Source of the DNA: Tunturibacter gelidoferens
GTDB taxonomy: Bacteria > Acidobacteriota > Terriglobia > Terriglobales > Acidobacteriaceae
Assembly: GCF_040358255.1 (NCBI RefSeq)
Contig: NZ_CP132938.1
Location: 1,922,001-1,986,000 of the forward strand
Reading direction: 5' to 3'
DNA length: 64,000 nt
How positions within the stretch are numbered: the stretch's first letter is position 1; every line of letters begins with the position of its first letter. Shown piece after piece: positions 1-8,307 of this stretch. Position numbers and translations under genes: made by a program. Under the pieces are notes generated by a model. That model was not told the origin of the DNA, did no database searches, and saw only the letters and a program-made list of their open reading frames with translations.

Positions 1-670
1 TGAACGGTAACGACGTGCCCACGGCCGAGGTCGCTAACGCTGTCGAGGAAGATTCGACACCAGAGGGCGCCGCGGGAGGCTTACGACTTGTAGTCTTAGT
101 CACCACAGGATGGCTGTATTCCATGGTGTCCAGGCCGGCAACCGAGCCTACCAGTGCGGCTGCCTCTCCCGTAATATAGGGATCTTTTGAATTGCCACGC
201 ACCGTCTTGCCATCGACTTCATAGTTGTTGAGCGACACATGGAACGCACTATTCACTGCGCCTACGGTGCCTCGTGCCCGGACAAAGAAGTTATCCGGAC
301 CCACCTTCACAACCGTCAGCTTATTCGACGTGAAGAAATTTATGACGGTCTTGGCTTCCTCTGCGGTCGGCGCATACTTTGAAGTGAACTCAGCCTTGCT
401 GAGCCAATGGCGATAGTTGGGAGACTCGGGATCATAAAGATCCTTCGCCAGCGCGTCTAAATCGGCCTTGTTGTGGGGATTGAGCCAGATGCTGACTTCA
501 ATCACCGTGGAAGGGTCGACGGCTCCCAGATTTTTGGCCGATGCCGTGAACTTGGGTGTGTTGTTCGTGATGGTGGATCCGCTAACTTCAGAAGAAGCTC
601 CGAAGAGCGGAACGGCGGCTAGGATCCCAACTCCGAGTAATGTGCCTAAAAATAGCTTTGCGTGAGCCAT
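1..670 (-). CDS. S53 (sedolisin/kumamolisin-type) serine protease, N-terminal part only
   Basis: The ATG lies at 668-670 on the minus strand and the frame stays open past the left edge of the window, so only the first 223 or so residues are present. Residues 1-25 form a Sec signal peptide (hydrophobic LFLGTLLGVGILAAV). What follows looks like a pro-kumamolisin activation domain: YRHWLSKAEF, then a segment ending in FFTSNKLTVVKVG, a GAVNSAFHVSLNNYEVDGK stretch and VAGLDTMEYSHP, in the order expected of S53 prodomains. In this family the prodomain keeps the secreted acid protease inactive until self-cleavage. The catalytic Ser-Glu-Asp domain would lie outside the window, so activity cannot be judged. 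The family assignment is firm; the substrate is unknown. Confidence 0.85.
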   Translation of the reverse strand, partial: MAHAKLFLGTLLGVGILAAVPLFGASSEVSGSTITNNTPKFTASAKNLGAVDPSTVIEVSIWLNPHNKADLDALAKDLYDPESPNYRHWLSKAEFTSKYAPTAEEAKTVINFFTSNKLTVVKVGPDNFFVRARGTVGAVNSAFHVSLNNYEVDGKTVRGNSKDPYITGEAAALVGSVAGLDTMEYSHPVVTKTTSRKPPAAPSGVESSSTALATSAVGTSLPF

Positions 671-1093
671 CGGTGTCACCTCTCAGGTCGTGCGAGTTAC
701 CTCAGGAGCGTAAAATAGTAACTAAGTAGTGTCTACAACTATTTCTGTATTTACTTGAACTATTTTTCGGTGTAGGAAATTTTCTCCTCGTATCGATCTC
801 AACCACCTCTGGGAGCCCGCATCCGAACCGCGATCTCTGGCCGCTCCACTCACGGTCGAGACCACGGAATTTTCGGGTGGCCTCCGAACGGAAATGTTCG
901 CGCTTCGGTCGCGGGTCACCGTCTCCTCCTCGTTTTTGTCTTCGCGCACTTCGCTCATGGCATCTTGTGGCCAAAGCTTCCGGTGTACTTTCTCGTGGGC
1001 GGCGAAGCCTGAAACCGGTTTCGCGGTAGACGAATCTCCCCCTTACTCCCGCCATCAGCGATACACTGAAAGCTGCATCTGTGGAGAAGAGTC
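671..1093. other. Divergent intergenic region, no gene seen
   Basis: This 423-bp gap separates the divergent S53 protease and signal peptidase genes and should carry both promoters. Its left end is AT-richer than the flanks. Short open frames exist on both strands, but they are Arg/Ser-rich and do not look like protein. The signal peptidase ribosome binding site (GGAGAAG) is at its right end. Confidence 0.5.
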
Positions 1094-1894
1094 TTGCCCG
1101 AAACCATCACAACCGAAGCCACCACCCCCGACGTCGCCCAGCAGGAGCAGGCCGAAACTCCTCTTGAGTCCCTCGCCTCCATCTGCACCGTCCTCGCCAT
1201 CGGTCTCTTCGTGATGACCTTCATCTTCCAGAACTTCGAGATCCCCTCCGCCTCCATGGTGCAGACCCTGCTCATCGGCGACCACGTCCTCGTCGACCGC
1301 ATCTCCCTCGCCCCGCCCGCCAAATGGGCCCCCTTCACCTTCTATCGCGACGTCCGCCGCGGCGACATCATCGTCTTCTTCAAGCCCGGCGAGCCTGATC
1401 TCTTCCTCGTCAAGCGCACCATCGGCATCCCCGGCGACCGCATCCATCTCCGTAACGGCGTCGTCTATCTCAACGGCGTCGCCCAAAACGAGCCCTACGC
1501 CGGAATGCCCGCCACCGACGACAACCCCCAGCACGCCTTCGATCCCTACCGCGACGACTTTCCCGCCGTCCCGCCCGACAACTACGGCAACGTCACCGCC
1601 AGCTGGGCCTATGAGCTTACCAACCACATTCAGGACGGCGACCTCATCGTCCCCCCCGGCAAGGTCTTCGCCATGGGCGACAACCGCACCGAAAGCCTCG
1701 ACGGCCGTTACTGGGGCTTCGTCCCGCGCGAAAACATCGTAGGCCGCCCCCTCTTCGTCTATTGGTCGTTCCAAACCCCCGCCGACCAGATCAACAAGCA
1801 GAGCATAGGCGAGCGCCTCGGCTTCATGGGCCACATCATCCTCCACATCTTCGACGAAACACGCTGGAAGCGCACGCTTCATCTCATCAAGTGA
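1094..1894 (+). CDS. lepB: Signal peptidase I
   Basis: Type I signal peptidase, which removes Sec signal peptides on the outer face of the inner membrane. The protein has 266 residues from a TTG start preceded by GGAGAAG. One membrane segment spans about residues 28-45 (SLASICTVLAIGLFVMTFI). The family boxes are present in order: IPSASM with the nucleophile Ser54, then FLVKRTIGIPGD with the general base Lys107, then MGDNRTESLDGRYWGFV. Between the last two is a long insertion relative to the minimal enzyme, as in many Gram-negative LepB proteins. The gene stands at the head of a short plus-strand run with a small membrane protein and an AsmA-like protein; no functional link is implied. The TTG start is chosen because of the ribosome binding site. 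Confidence 0.93.
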   Translation: MPETITTEATTPDVAQQEQAETPLESLASICTVLAIGLFVMTFIFQNFEIPSASMVQTLLIGDHVLVDRISLAPPAKWAPFTFYRDVRRGDIIVFFKPGEPDLFLVKRTIGIPGDRIHLRNGVVYLNGVAQNEPYAGMPATDDNPQHAFDPYRDDFPAVPPDNYGNVTASWAYELTNHIQDGDLIVPPGKVFAMGDNRTESLDGRYWGFVPRENIVGRPLFVYWSFQTPADQINKQSIGERLGFMGHIILHIFDETRWKRTLHLIK

Positions 1895-1931
1895 CGAGAC
1901 GGGTCAATTGCAGATAACTAGATCTGATTCC

Positions 1932-2159
1932 ATGGTAATAAGGATCGTTCTTTCAGGCGTTGTGGCAGGTGCGACTTTCGCTGGCACGTTCGTTATTTTC
2001 AATATTGCTTACCTTCGTTGGGCCGTCTGGCGCTATCCGCAGCATAATTCGATGGCCGGGATGACAGCCTTTCTTTATGGTTTGCCGGTAGCGGTTGCAT
2101 TTGCGGCATTGGGATTCGCGATTGCTTTCCGGAGAGCTTCTCGCAGCAAGGCAAACTGA
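1932..2159 (+). CDS. Small two-helix membrane protein, function unknown
   Basis: A 75-residue protein from the ATG; an in-frame TTG at 1908 would add eight polar residues. Two hydrophobic helices are visible, about residues 3-25 (IRIVLSGVVAGATFAGTFVIF) and 46-66 (TAFLYGLPVAVAFAALGFAIAF), joined by a WAVWRYPQHNS loop and followed by a basic tail (RRASRSKAN) that should stay in the cytoplasm. It sits 37 bp after lepB and 32 bp before the AsmA-like gene, on the same strand. I do not recognise the family. The regular alternation of hydrophobic helices and charged ends supports a real gene. Confidence 0.6.
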   Translation: MVIRIVLSGVVAGATFAGTFVIFNIAYLRWAVWRYPQHNSMAGMTAFLYGLPVAVAFAALGFAIAFRRASRSKAN

Positions 2160-2191
2160 AGATTGGCTCCAGGTAACTCAGACGACTACTC

Positions 2192-3901
2192 ATGCAGGAA
2201 ACCGGCCCCAACTACGTGCCCTCCCTCGACCATAGCGAAGCCGCGGAAGCTGACACCGCTCCGTCCCTCAGCACGCACGCGCTGCGCCGCCTCCTCTACC
2301 TAGCCTTCGTAATTCTTGCCGTGATGCTGCTCATCCTGCTCCCTCCCTACATCAGCGTTAACCGCTATCAGCGCCGCATCGCCACCAGCATCGGCGACAG
2401 CCTCGGCCGCCCCGTCCACCTCGACAAGGTCTCCCTCAACCTCCTTCCCCTTCCCGGCTTCACGCTCGAAAACTTCGTCGTCGACGAAGACCCAGCCTTC
2501 GGCTCCGAGCCCGTCATCCGTGCCAACTCCGTCCGCGCCACCCTTCGCCTTAGCTCCCTCTGGAGCCGCCGCGTCGAGTTCTCCACCATCAGCTTCACCG
2601 AACCCAGCGTCAACCTCGTCCACACCGCGGCAGGGAAGTGGAACCTCGAGAGCATCCTCCTCCACGCCGCCCACATTTCCGCCGCTCCCACCGCGCAGAG
2701 AAAGGCCGGTCCCGCCCCGCGCTTCCCCTACATCGAAGCCACTGGGGCGCGTCTCAACCTCAAACTCGACCGCGAAAAGTCTCCTATCTCCCTCACCGAA
2801 GCTGACTTCGCCCTCTGGCTCCCCGACCCGCAGCAATGGCATCTTCGCCTCTCCGCTCGTCCGGCCCGCACCGACACCGACGTATCCGACACCGGCACGC
2901 TCGAACTCGAAGGCACTCTCGGCCGAGCCGCTTCGCTCGATCAGGTCCCCATCAGCCTGCGCGGCGAGTGGCGCAACGCGCCGCTCGGCGGAGCCAGCCG
3001 CCTCCTCCTTGGCCGCGACGCCGGCATCCGCGGCGAAATGCTTCTTACCGCCAACGCCCAGGGCACCGTCAGCAACAGCAACGTACAAGCCCGCCTCCGC
3101 CTCACCGACACCCGCCGCGCAGACTTCGTGCCCGCTCAGCCCATGGACATCGATCTCCAATGCCTCGGCTCTGCCACCGCCGACTTCCACTCCTTCCAGG
3201 ATCTTCGCTGCAGCTGGCCGCCAGCCGGTTCCTCCGATGCGCCCATCGTCGCACTCACCGGTTCTGTCCCCGACCTCCGCAACCCGAAGTCCGCAGACCT
3301 GCAGATCGGAACCCCTGGCCTCCCCGCCGCAACGCTCCTCGAGTGGCTTCGGGTAGCCAGCGCCCGCGTCCCCGCCGACATCTCTGCCGCCGGCGCTCTC
3401 ACCGGCAATCTCTCCTATGCTCCCGCCTCCTCCGGCACGTTACCCTGGCACGGAGAGTTGCTTCTGAGCAACAGCAGCCTCATCAATCCCCACGCCGGCC
3501 CCACCTCTCTGGTCACGGGCGATGTTGCCTTTCGCTCCACCACGGCGCCTGCCCCAAAAACTCCACAAACCAAACATCACAAACCCACTCCTCCCACTGC
3601 CGATGGCTTTCAGCTGGAGCCTGTCTCTCTCGCTCTCGGCGGCAAAGATCCCGCGACGCTCGAAGGCCACCTCGACGCCGCAGGCTGCACCTTTCACCTC
3701 ACCGGCATGGCCTCCACAGCACGCATAATGGCCCTCGCAACCGCGCTCCCCCAGCTAGGCGACGGCCTCGCCGAAGTCCTGCCCACCAACCGGGCAGCCG
3801 GCCCCTACCGCATCGACCTCACCGCCTCCCGCCCTTGGGGCCAGCCCCAAACCTGGACCGACACCTCACCCCGCCCTCCAGTTCCCCGACCACATCGCTA
3901 G
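2192..3901 (+). CDS. AsmA-like envelope protein
   Basis: A 569-residue protein with a short cytoplasmic N-terminus, one membrane anchor at about residues 33-52 (RRLLYLAFVILAVMLLILL) and a long periplasmic region. Directly after the anchor is the AsmA-type start: YQRRIATSIGDSLGRPVHLDKVSLNLLPLPGF, followed by ENFVVDEDP and repeated beta-strand segments. AsmA-family proteins are linked to outer-membrane assembly and lipid transport between the membranes; the precise role here is unknown. The C-terminus ends in a Pro/Arg-rich tail (SPRPPVPRPHR). A neighbouring frame also stays open there, but it is low-complexity and gives no reason to assume a frameshift. A hairpin that may end the transcript lies 70 bp downstream. 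Confidence 0.75.
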   Translation: MQETGPNYVPSLDHSEAAEADTAPSLSTHALRRLLYLAFVILAVMLLILLPPYISVNRYQRRIATSIGDSLGRPVHLDKVSLNLLPLPGFTLENFVVDEDPAFGSEPVIRANSVRATLRLSSLWSRRVEFSTISFTEPSVNLVHTAAGKWNLESILLHAAHISAAPTAQRKAGPAPRFPYIEATGARLNLKLDREKSPISLTEADFALWLPDPQQWHLRLSARPARTDTDVSDTGTLELEGTLGRAASLDQVPISLRGEWRNAPLGGASRLLLGRDAGIRGEMLLTANAQGTVSNSNVQARLRLTDTRRADFVPAQPMDIDLQCLGSATADFHSFQDLRCSWPPAGSSDAPIVALTGSVPDLRNPKSADLQIGTPGLPAATLLEWLRVASARVPADISAAGALTGNLSYAPASSGTLPWHGELLLSNSSLINPHAGPTSLVTGDVAFRSTTAPAPKTPQTKHHKPTPPTADGFQLEPVSLALGGKDPATLEGHLDAAGCTFHLTGMASTARIMALATALPQLGDGLAEVLPTNRAAGPYRIDLTASRPWGQPQTWTDTSPRPPVPRPHR

Positions 3902-3970
3902 CTTTTCCCTTTGTACCGCACTTGCTCTTACGTCTCACCCTCCACAATAGATAACGTCATTCTGAGCGAA

Positions 3971-3994
3971 GTTGCTCACGCTTTTGTGAGCAAC
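3971..3994 (+). terminator. Hairpin downstream of the AsmA-like gene
   Basis: GTTGCTCAC and GTGAGCAAC form a perfect 9-bp stem around a 6-nt loop (GCTTTT), 70 bp after the AsmA-like stop codon. There is no downstream T run, so it is either a weak terminator or part of a dispersed intergenic repeat. It lies in the convergent gap with the M1-like gene. Confidence 0.45.
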
Positions 3995-4042
3995 GCAGTC
4001 GAAGAATCCCTGTATTCGCCTTTGCTTTTGCCGTTGCCTGTC

Positions 4043-4071
4043 CTTTTGTTGTCATCCCGTAGGGATCTGCT
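4043..4071 (-). repeat. REP-like intergenic repeat, copy 1
   Basis: On the minus strand this reads GCAGATCCCTACGGGATGAC followed by AACAAAAGG. The same sequence, with a one-base change in the centre, recurs at 10087-10123 and in a more diverged form at 10178-10213. The core TCCCTACGGGA is nearly palindromic. All copies are outside genes and lie just beyond a copy of the large bipartite element. Confidence 0.6.
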
Positions 4072-4102
4072 TTTGCCTTTGCTTTTTGTCGTCGCCTGCC
4101 CG

Positions 4103-4387
4103 CCGAAAAATCTGTCAAGCCTCCAAAACCCCTAACCCAAGCCCACACAACAAGATAGACTTGGCGTATCAGTTACCAGCCATCAGCTATACTGGAAGCA
4201 GCAAAGAAAAAACCCCGTCCAGCAGCCGGGGTTTTTGCATTTAATCCATAAACCCTTTGGTGAGACGTATTTAGCTGTAACCCTTTTCATATGAAGAATT
4301 TGCAAAAATCATAAAACGTCAATCTCATGAAAATAAATAACTTACGCGAAAATACCCCCAGGGGGTACCCTCCCGGGAAAGGAGAAC
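4103..4387 (-). repeat. Bipartite 3'-end element, copy A
   Basis: On the minus strand it begins right after the stop codon of the M1-like gene. The proximal block has GGGTACCCCC/TGGGGGTATT, a TTTTTGCAAATTCTTCAT segment, AAAAGGGTTA and AAAGGGTTTATGGATTAAA. A terminator hairpin lies in the middle (4206-4236). The distal block has AACTGATACGCCA and GGAGGCTTGACAGATTTTT. All these pieces recur in the same order at 9665-10030 and 38669-38940. No reading frame is conserved among the copies, so this is an RNA- or DNA-level element. Its function is unknown. Confidence 0.8.
4206..4236 (-). terminator. Rho-independent terminator inside element copy A
   Basis: AACCCCG and CGGGGTT form a 7-bp stem with a 9-nt loop, flanked by an A run on one side and a T run on the other, so it can work in both directions. 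On the minus strand it lies about 150 nt after the M1-like stop codon, between the two blocks of the element. Confidence 0.8.
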
Positions 4388-6334
4388 TCAGTGCGCCACA
4401 ATCTGCTTGGTGTGAATCGAAGCCGTTACCTCCGGCACGCTGCCGTCGTTGACGATCACCTCATCCGGCGTACCCTCGAACACGACCCGTACCGAAGCGC
4501 TCGACCGTCCCGCGATACGCAGCCTCTGTGTCGAAGTCAACGCCCCCGATCGCACCGTCACCGGCACCTCAGCCGCCGCATCCCCGTCGTTCGTCACGTC
4601 CACCGACACCAGGAACCCCTTGCCCTTGTCCCCAATCTTGGCCAGCGCACGAGGCGTCACGTTGGCGATGCTAAGGTCCGGCAGGCCGCGATCCCGATAC
4701 ACCCAATCATCAAAAAACCAGGCCAGATCCCGCTTGGCGCTTCGTTCCAAAACCCGCTGAAACTCCTTCGGGTCGCTGTCCATCTTGTCGGTCCGGTAGG
4801 TCTGCAGCGCCCGCTTCAACGCATCATCGCCCACCACCGACCGCAGCATCCAAAGCACCGCCGCAGCTTTCGTCCGGTAGTAGACCTCATCACTCGCAAG
4901 GATCAGGCTCTGCCCGGCATCGGAGGCGGAGGAGCCGGCCGACAAACTGGACGACGTTCCGGTAGACGAGCCGGAAGAAGGCCCCGGCTCCACAAGAGAC
5001 AGTGTGTTCGCCTCCTGCTGCAGTCGCTTCACCGCCGCCTCCCGCCCCTGACTCTGCTCGATCCACAACAGCGACATCCACTGCGCCACGCCTTCATCCA
5101 GCCAGACGTGCGACGAGCCGAACCATGCATGGCTCAACGAATGCACCAGCGAAGGAGCCAGCACCTCTGCTGCCGCGGCACGCATCGGCACCACCAGCAG
5201 AGCATCGTCCTCAAACGGCTGCCCGTCGTGATCGAGGATGTTGAGCACGTTCAGCGGACCGGCTCCCAGCCACTCGACCAGCAGCGGCTGCACCTTCGTC
5301 GAAGCCGCGCCATAGCTCGGCAGTGCATCGTAGTGGTCGGTCACCGCGGAGATCAGGCTGTTGTCGGTCACAGTACCCGCCCGATCGGTGATAAAGAGAC
5401 TCAAGGTACGAAATCCCAACGGCCGCGCGGAGAACTCAGCCGTCGCCACCCCCGGAGACTCAGCCACCGGCAGATTCTGGTTCTCACTCACCTTCACCAA
5501 CTGCTCCCGACGCCCACAGAAGAACGCAGCATCCGGCGCATCGCCGACATACTCCACCGTCAGTCGCATATGCACCGTCGCCTCAGCCTGCTGCAGCTTG
5601 TTCAGCCCGACACTCTGGAACAGCTTCGCTCCATCACCCAGAAACACCGGTGCCGCAGCCGTCGGATACCACAGAACACTGCCGAACCCGCGCAGCGCCG
5701 TCCGTTCCGCGGTGATCTGATCCCAGTCCGCATTCGCAGCCTGGTCGAGCGGCGCACCAATTCGCTCCAGCCGCTCTGCCGACTGCACCACCTCGCCCGA
5801 GTAGAAGCCCGTCAGCGCAAGACTCGCCCCCGACTCCAATGGCTGGGGCAAAGAGACCACCGCCTCGGTCGCCTTCCCCGTGTGATCGGCGTCAGTATCG
5901 ATCGCATGTTGCGTGAAAGTGAGAGGCACCACGCGCCCCTCAATCTGCGCTGCAAAACTCTCCCAGCTCAGTGCCGACGAGATCTGAAACACGAGCCTCG
6001 TCAGCGGAGCCTTCCCCGAGTTCTTCACGGAGAATCTCGAATGAACCCCCAGCAGCGACTGCGCCGGAGTCAGATGAACATCCAGATCGTACGAAGTGAA
6101 GGTGAGCGAGGTGCGCTCCGCATCGCTGACCTCGACCGCCGCCTGGCTTACCGGAGGCTTCTCCTTCTTCTCAACCTCTGGCGAATCCAGATTTCGATCG
6201 AACAGAACCTTACCCTGTGGTGGCGGAGGCGAATCGGCAGGAGGAGCCTCCTGCGCCCGCGCTAAACTAACTCCAAACACAGCCGCCAGAACCAGCCGGC
6301 GACCTACAACCGAAACAACATCAAAACTCTTCAA
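4388..6334 (-). CDS. M1-like metallopeptidase homologue, probably catalytically inactive
   Basis: A 648-residue secreted protein with a signal peptide (residues 1-27, ending SLARA). Residues about 75-180 resemble the N-terminal beta domain of M1 aminopeptidases. The zinc-site region is HSLSHAWFGSSHVWLDEG: His398, His402 and Glu414 keep the ligand pattern, but the general-base Glu of HExxH is Ser399, and the spacing to the third ligand is shorter than in classical M1 enzymes. No GAMEN exopeptidase motif is seen. A Ser/Gly-rich loop (about residues 453-475) and a C-terminal beta domain (about 570-640) follow. Known M1 enzymes need that Glu, so peptidase activity is doubtful; a binding or scaffold role is an inference. 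Its ATG overlaps the end of rlmB by 4 bp, which suggests coupled translation. Confidence 0.75.
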   Translation of the reverse strand: MKSFDVVSVVGRRLVLAAVFGVSLARAQEAPPADSPPPPQGKVLFDRNLDSPEVEKKEKPPVSQAAVEVSDAERTSLTFTSYDLDVHLTPAQSLLGVHSRFSVKNSGKAPLTRLVFQISSALSWESFAAQIEGRVVPLTFTQHAIDTDADHTGKATEAVVSLPQPLESGASLALTGFYSGEVVQSAERLERIGAPLDQAANADWDQITAERTALRGFGSVLWYPTAAAPVFLGDGAKLFQSVGLNKLQQAEATVHMRLTVEYVGDAPDAAFFCGRREQLVKVSENQNLPVAESPGVATAEFSARPLGFRTLSLFITDRAGTVTDNSLISAVTDHYDALPSYGAASTKVQPLLVEWLGAGPLNVLNILDHDGQPFEDDALLVVPMRAAAAEVLAPSLVHSLSHAWFGSSHVWLDEGVAQWMSLLWIEQSQGREAAVKRLQQEANTLSLVEPGPSSGSSTGTSSSLSAGSSASDAGQSLILASDEVYYRTKAAAVLWMLRSVVGDDALKRALQTYRTDKMDSDPKEFQRVLERSAKRDLAWFFDDWVYRDRGLPDLSIANVTPRALAKIGDKGKGFLVSVDVTNDGDAAAEVPVTVRSGALTSTQRLRIAGRSSASVRVVFEGTPDEVIVNDGSVPEVTASIHTKQIVAH

Positions 6335-7119
6335 GATCCCAATCCCTTACGTTCCTTCGAAGGCTTTCGAGCAGCTGGCGGAGCCGCAGTTTGACGGCGC
6401 TGACGCATCGCCTCAAACATCACAACCGCGCCCGCAACCGACACATTGAGCGACGACACTTGTCCCGCCATCGGAATCCTCAGCAGATGATCGCAGGTCT
6501 TCTTCACCAGGTCATGCAACCCAGCGCCTTCACGCCCCAGCACCAGAACGCAGTCGCCCTTGAAGTCATACTCTGTGTAATCCGGCGTTCCGCGCTCATC
6601 CAGCCCAAGAACCCAAACGTGCTTCTGCTTCATCTGCTCCAGCGCACGAACCAGGTTCGTAACACGAGCGATCCGCACATGCTCCGAAGCTCCCGCCGAG
6701 GTCTTCGCCACCGTCGCGGTCACCGGAGCAGAACGCCTCTCCGGCAGAATCACACCATCGACGCCCGCTCCATCCGCAGTCCGCAGCAGCGCTCCAAGGT
6801 TGTGCGGGTCCTCGACGCCATCCAGAGCGAGGAAGAACCTGTGTTTCCCCTCCTCCTTCGGAGCCAGCAGGTCCTCGATCCCCAGGAACTTACGCTCCCG
6901 AACCACCGCAAGCACACCCTGATGCGCATCCGTCCGCGCCAGCCTGGTCAGCTGGTCCCGAGACTCCAGCGACACCCGAACGCCAGCCGTCCGGCACAGC
7001 TCGATCAGCCTCTCCAGCCGCTCATCCCGCCGCTCTCGTGCCACACTGACATGGTCAAGCGCCCGCGCCCCCGACCGAATAGCCTCCTCGACAGGGTGCA
7101 GGCCATAAAGAACTTCCAT
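6331..7119 (-). CDS. rlmB: 23S rRNA 2'-O-ribose methyltransferase (SpoU/TrmH family)
   Basis: About 262 residues. The N-terminal substrate-binding domain begins MEVLYGLHPVEEAI and includes a DQLTRLARTDAHQGV stretch typical of RlmB. The C-terminal SPOUT domain carries the three family motifs: LDGVEDPHNLGALLRTADG (motif 1), VLVLGREGAGL (motif 2) and IPMAGQVSSLNVSVAGAVVMFE (motif 3), which form the knotted S-adenosylmethionine site. RlmB methylates a guanosine in the peptidyl-transferase region of 23S rRNA. The tail is basic (ARKPSKERKG). A GTG codon lies just before the ATG and could be the start instead. The downstream M1-like gene overlaps it by 4 bp. Confidence 0.9.
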   Translation of the reverse strand: MEVLYGLHPVEEAIRSGARALDHVSVARERRDERLERLIELCRTAGVRVSLESRDQLTRLARTDAHQGVLAVVRERKFLGIEDLLAPKEEGKHRFFLALDGVEDPHNLGALLRTADGAGVDGVILPERRSAPVTATVAKTSAGASEHVRIARVTNLVRALEQMKQKHVWVLGLDERGTPDYTEYDFKGDCVLVLGREGAGLHDLVKKTCDHLLRIPMAGQVSSLNVSVAGAVVMFEAMRQRRQTAAPPAARKPSKERKGLGS

Positions 7120-7234
7120 CACTCAAGTCTACCGCCCATGCCAGGAGAAAAGCAGCGAGGCCTTAGAATGTCTAGAGAGCAACGTTGGGCCTGCGAATAG
7201 ACTTCCAGGATCTCTGACAGGAAATTTCTCTTTT

Positions 7235-7927
7235 ATGGACCGTGCGGGAAAAACGCGAGTCTTGTTAGGCCGAAAGAACGTCTCTAGCAGTGTGCAAAGT
7301 GGTTCCATCTCGCTGACGTCGACGCTCGGGGCTCAAGTCTCAAGCGAAAACGCAGCGACCGCCCAAGGGTTAAAGAAGCAGAGTCCAGAGTTACTGGATT
7401 CACTCATTGAGCTTTATCAGCACCGTCTTCTCCGTTATCTTCTTTTCCTCACTGGGAAGCGTGAAGTTGCCGAGGATCTCTTTCAGGAGACGTGGATGCG
7501 GGTTCTGCTGCGAGGGGCACAGTACAACGGCAAAGCACGGTTCGACACATGGCTCTTTACCATTGCGAGAAATCTGGTGATTGACTTGTCGCGAAAGCGG
7601 GTGATGGCCAGCCTTGACGAGATGGGTGAGGGGAAAGAAGACGAACGGCCGTTTGAGGTCGCGATGTCAGGACCTTCACCGCTCGAGCAGTTTCAATCCC
7701 GCGAAAACTGCGCTGAAGTAGGGGAGGTTTTGCTGAAGCTAGAACCTAGCTACCGAGAGGTTCTTGTTCTTCGTTTTTATGAAGAACTTTCTTTGGAGGA
7801 GATCGCCACCGTAACTCGGGCACCTTTATCGACGGTGAAGTCCAGGCTTTATCGCGGACTGGCGGCTTTGAAGCCGGAGATGGAGCAGCTTCGATCCTCT
7901 CGTTCGTTTGCGGAGGTCGGGATATGA
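7235..7927 (+). CDS. ECF-family RNA polymerase sigma factor
   Basis: A 230-residue sigma-70-type factor with regions 2 and 4 only. Region 2 spans about residues 55-120 (LIELYQHRLLRYLLFL, EVAEDLFQETWMRV, FDTWLFTIARNLVIDLSRK). Region 4 spans about 160-215 (LEPSYREVLVLRFYEELS, LEEIATVTRAPLSTVKSRL, a helix-turn-helix for the -35 element). A 50-residue polar N-terminal extension precedes region 2. Its TGA overlaps the ATG of the next gene, a membrane protein, so the two are probably translated together. That neighbour may act as the anti-sigma partner by position, although no zinc-binding anti-sigma motif is seen. Confidence 0.92.
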   Translation: MDRAGKTRVLLGRKNVSSSVQSGSISLTSTLGAQVSSENAATAQGLKKQSPELLDSLIELYQHRLLRYLLFLTGKREVAEDLFQETWMRVLLRGAQYNGKARFDTWLFTIARNLVIDLSRKRVMASLDEMGEGKEDERPFEVAMSGPSPLEQFQSRENCAEVGEVLLKLEPSYREVLVLRFYEELSLEEIATVTRAPLSTVKSRLYRGLAALKPEMEQLRSSRSFAEVGI

Positions 7928-8307
7928 GCAACGCCCTCGAGACCTCTTTGCCGCAAGACGATTCTAGATTGAGTCACCGAGCAGAGTTGATAGATCTGCA
8001 GATGGGTGCTCGCGCCTCGGTGGTCAATCGGACTCATCGTGTGGTGCGGGAACGGGCGAAGACGCTCGCGGCGCGACGCAATCGCGTTCGAAGCATGTGG
8101 ATTCCACTGGCCGTTTGTTCGGCCCTTTTTGTAATCATCTGCACTGCGGTCTGGAGCGCGCTTGACGCCTACGATGTATCGTCGAATGGTTTTCCGGATG
8201 CGAGTAATCAGTTTTTAGTTTTATGTTTGTGGTTTTTTCCTGTGTCGATGGCTTTGCTCGCTTTGGTGTTGTTTCGCCGTGCCCGTAAGCGCGAGGTGGC
8301 TGGATGA
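7924..8307 (+). CDS. Membrane protein coupled to the ECF sigma gene (possible anti-sigma factor)
   Basis: A 127-residue protein: polar N-terminal half (residues 1-58, rich in Arg) and two membrane segments, about 60-80 (WIPLAVCSALFVIICTAVWSA) and 98-118 (FLVLCLWFFPVSMALLALVLF), with a basic C-terminus. The N-terminus faces the cytoplasm if both segments are helical hairpins. The start codon overlaps the sigma stop codon and the stop overlaps the next start, so it belongs to a tightly coupled operon. A cytoplasmic N-terminal domain plus a membrane anchor right after an ECF sigma is the usual place for an anti-sigma factor. There is no HxxxCxxC motif, so that role is inferred from position only. 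Confidence 0.65.
   Translation: MSNALETSLPQDDSRLSHRAELIDLQMGARASVVNRTHRVVRERAKTLAARRNRVRSMWIPLAVCSALFVIICTAVWSALDAYDVSSNGFPDASNQFLVLCLWFFPVSMALLALVLFRRARKREVAG

Noticed and set aside
702-1055. 117-codon minus-strand frame between the S53 and lepB genes
   Set aside because: Arg/Ser-rich without a ribosome site or domain; the region fits better as a divergent promoter region.
1055-1882. 275-codon frame antisense to lepB
   Set aside because: Low-complexity Val/Asp/Glu/Gly composition; lepB on the opposite strand has all its catalytic motifs.
3800-3954. Possible frameshift at the end of the AsmA-like gene
   Set aside because: The alternative frame continues past the stop, but it is Pro/His/Arg/Leu low-complexity and adds no recognisable AsmA sequence.
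4391-6265. 624-codon open frame on the plus strand opposite the M1-like gene
   Set aside because: It is extremely rich in Arg, His and Gln, has no domain, and is a mirror of the GC-rich codons of the real gene on the other strand.
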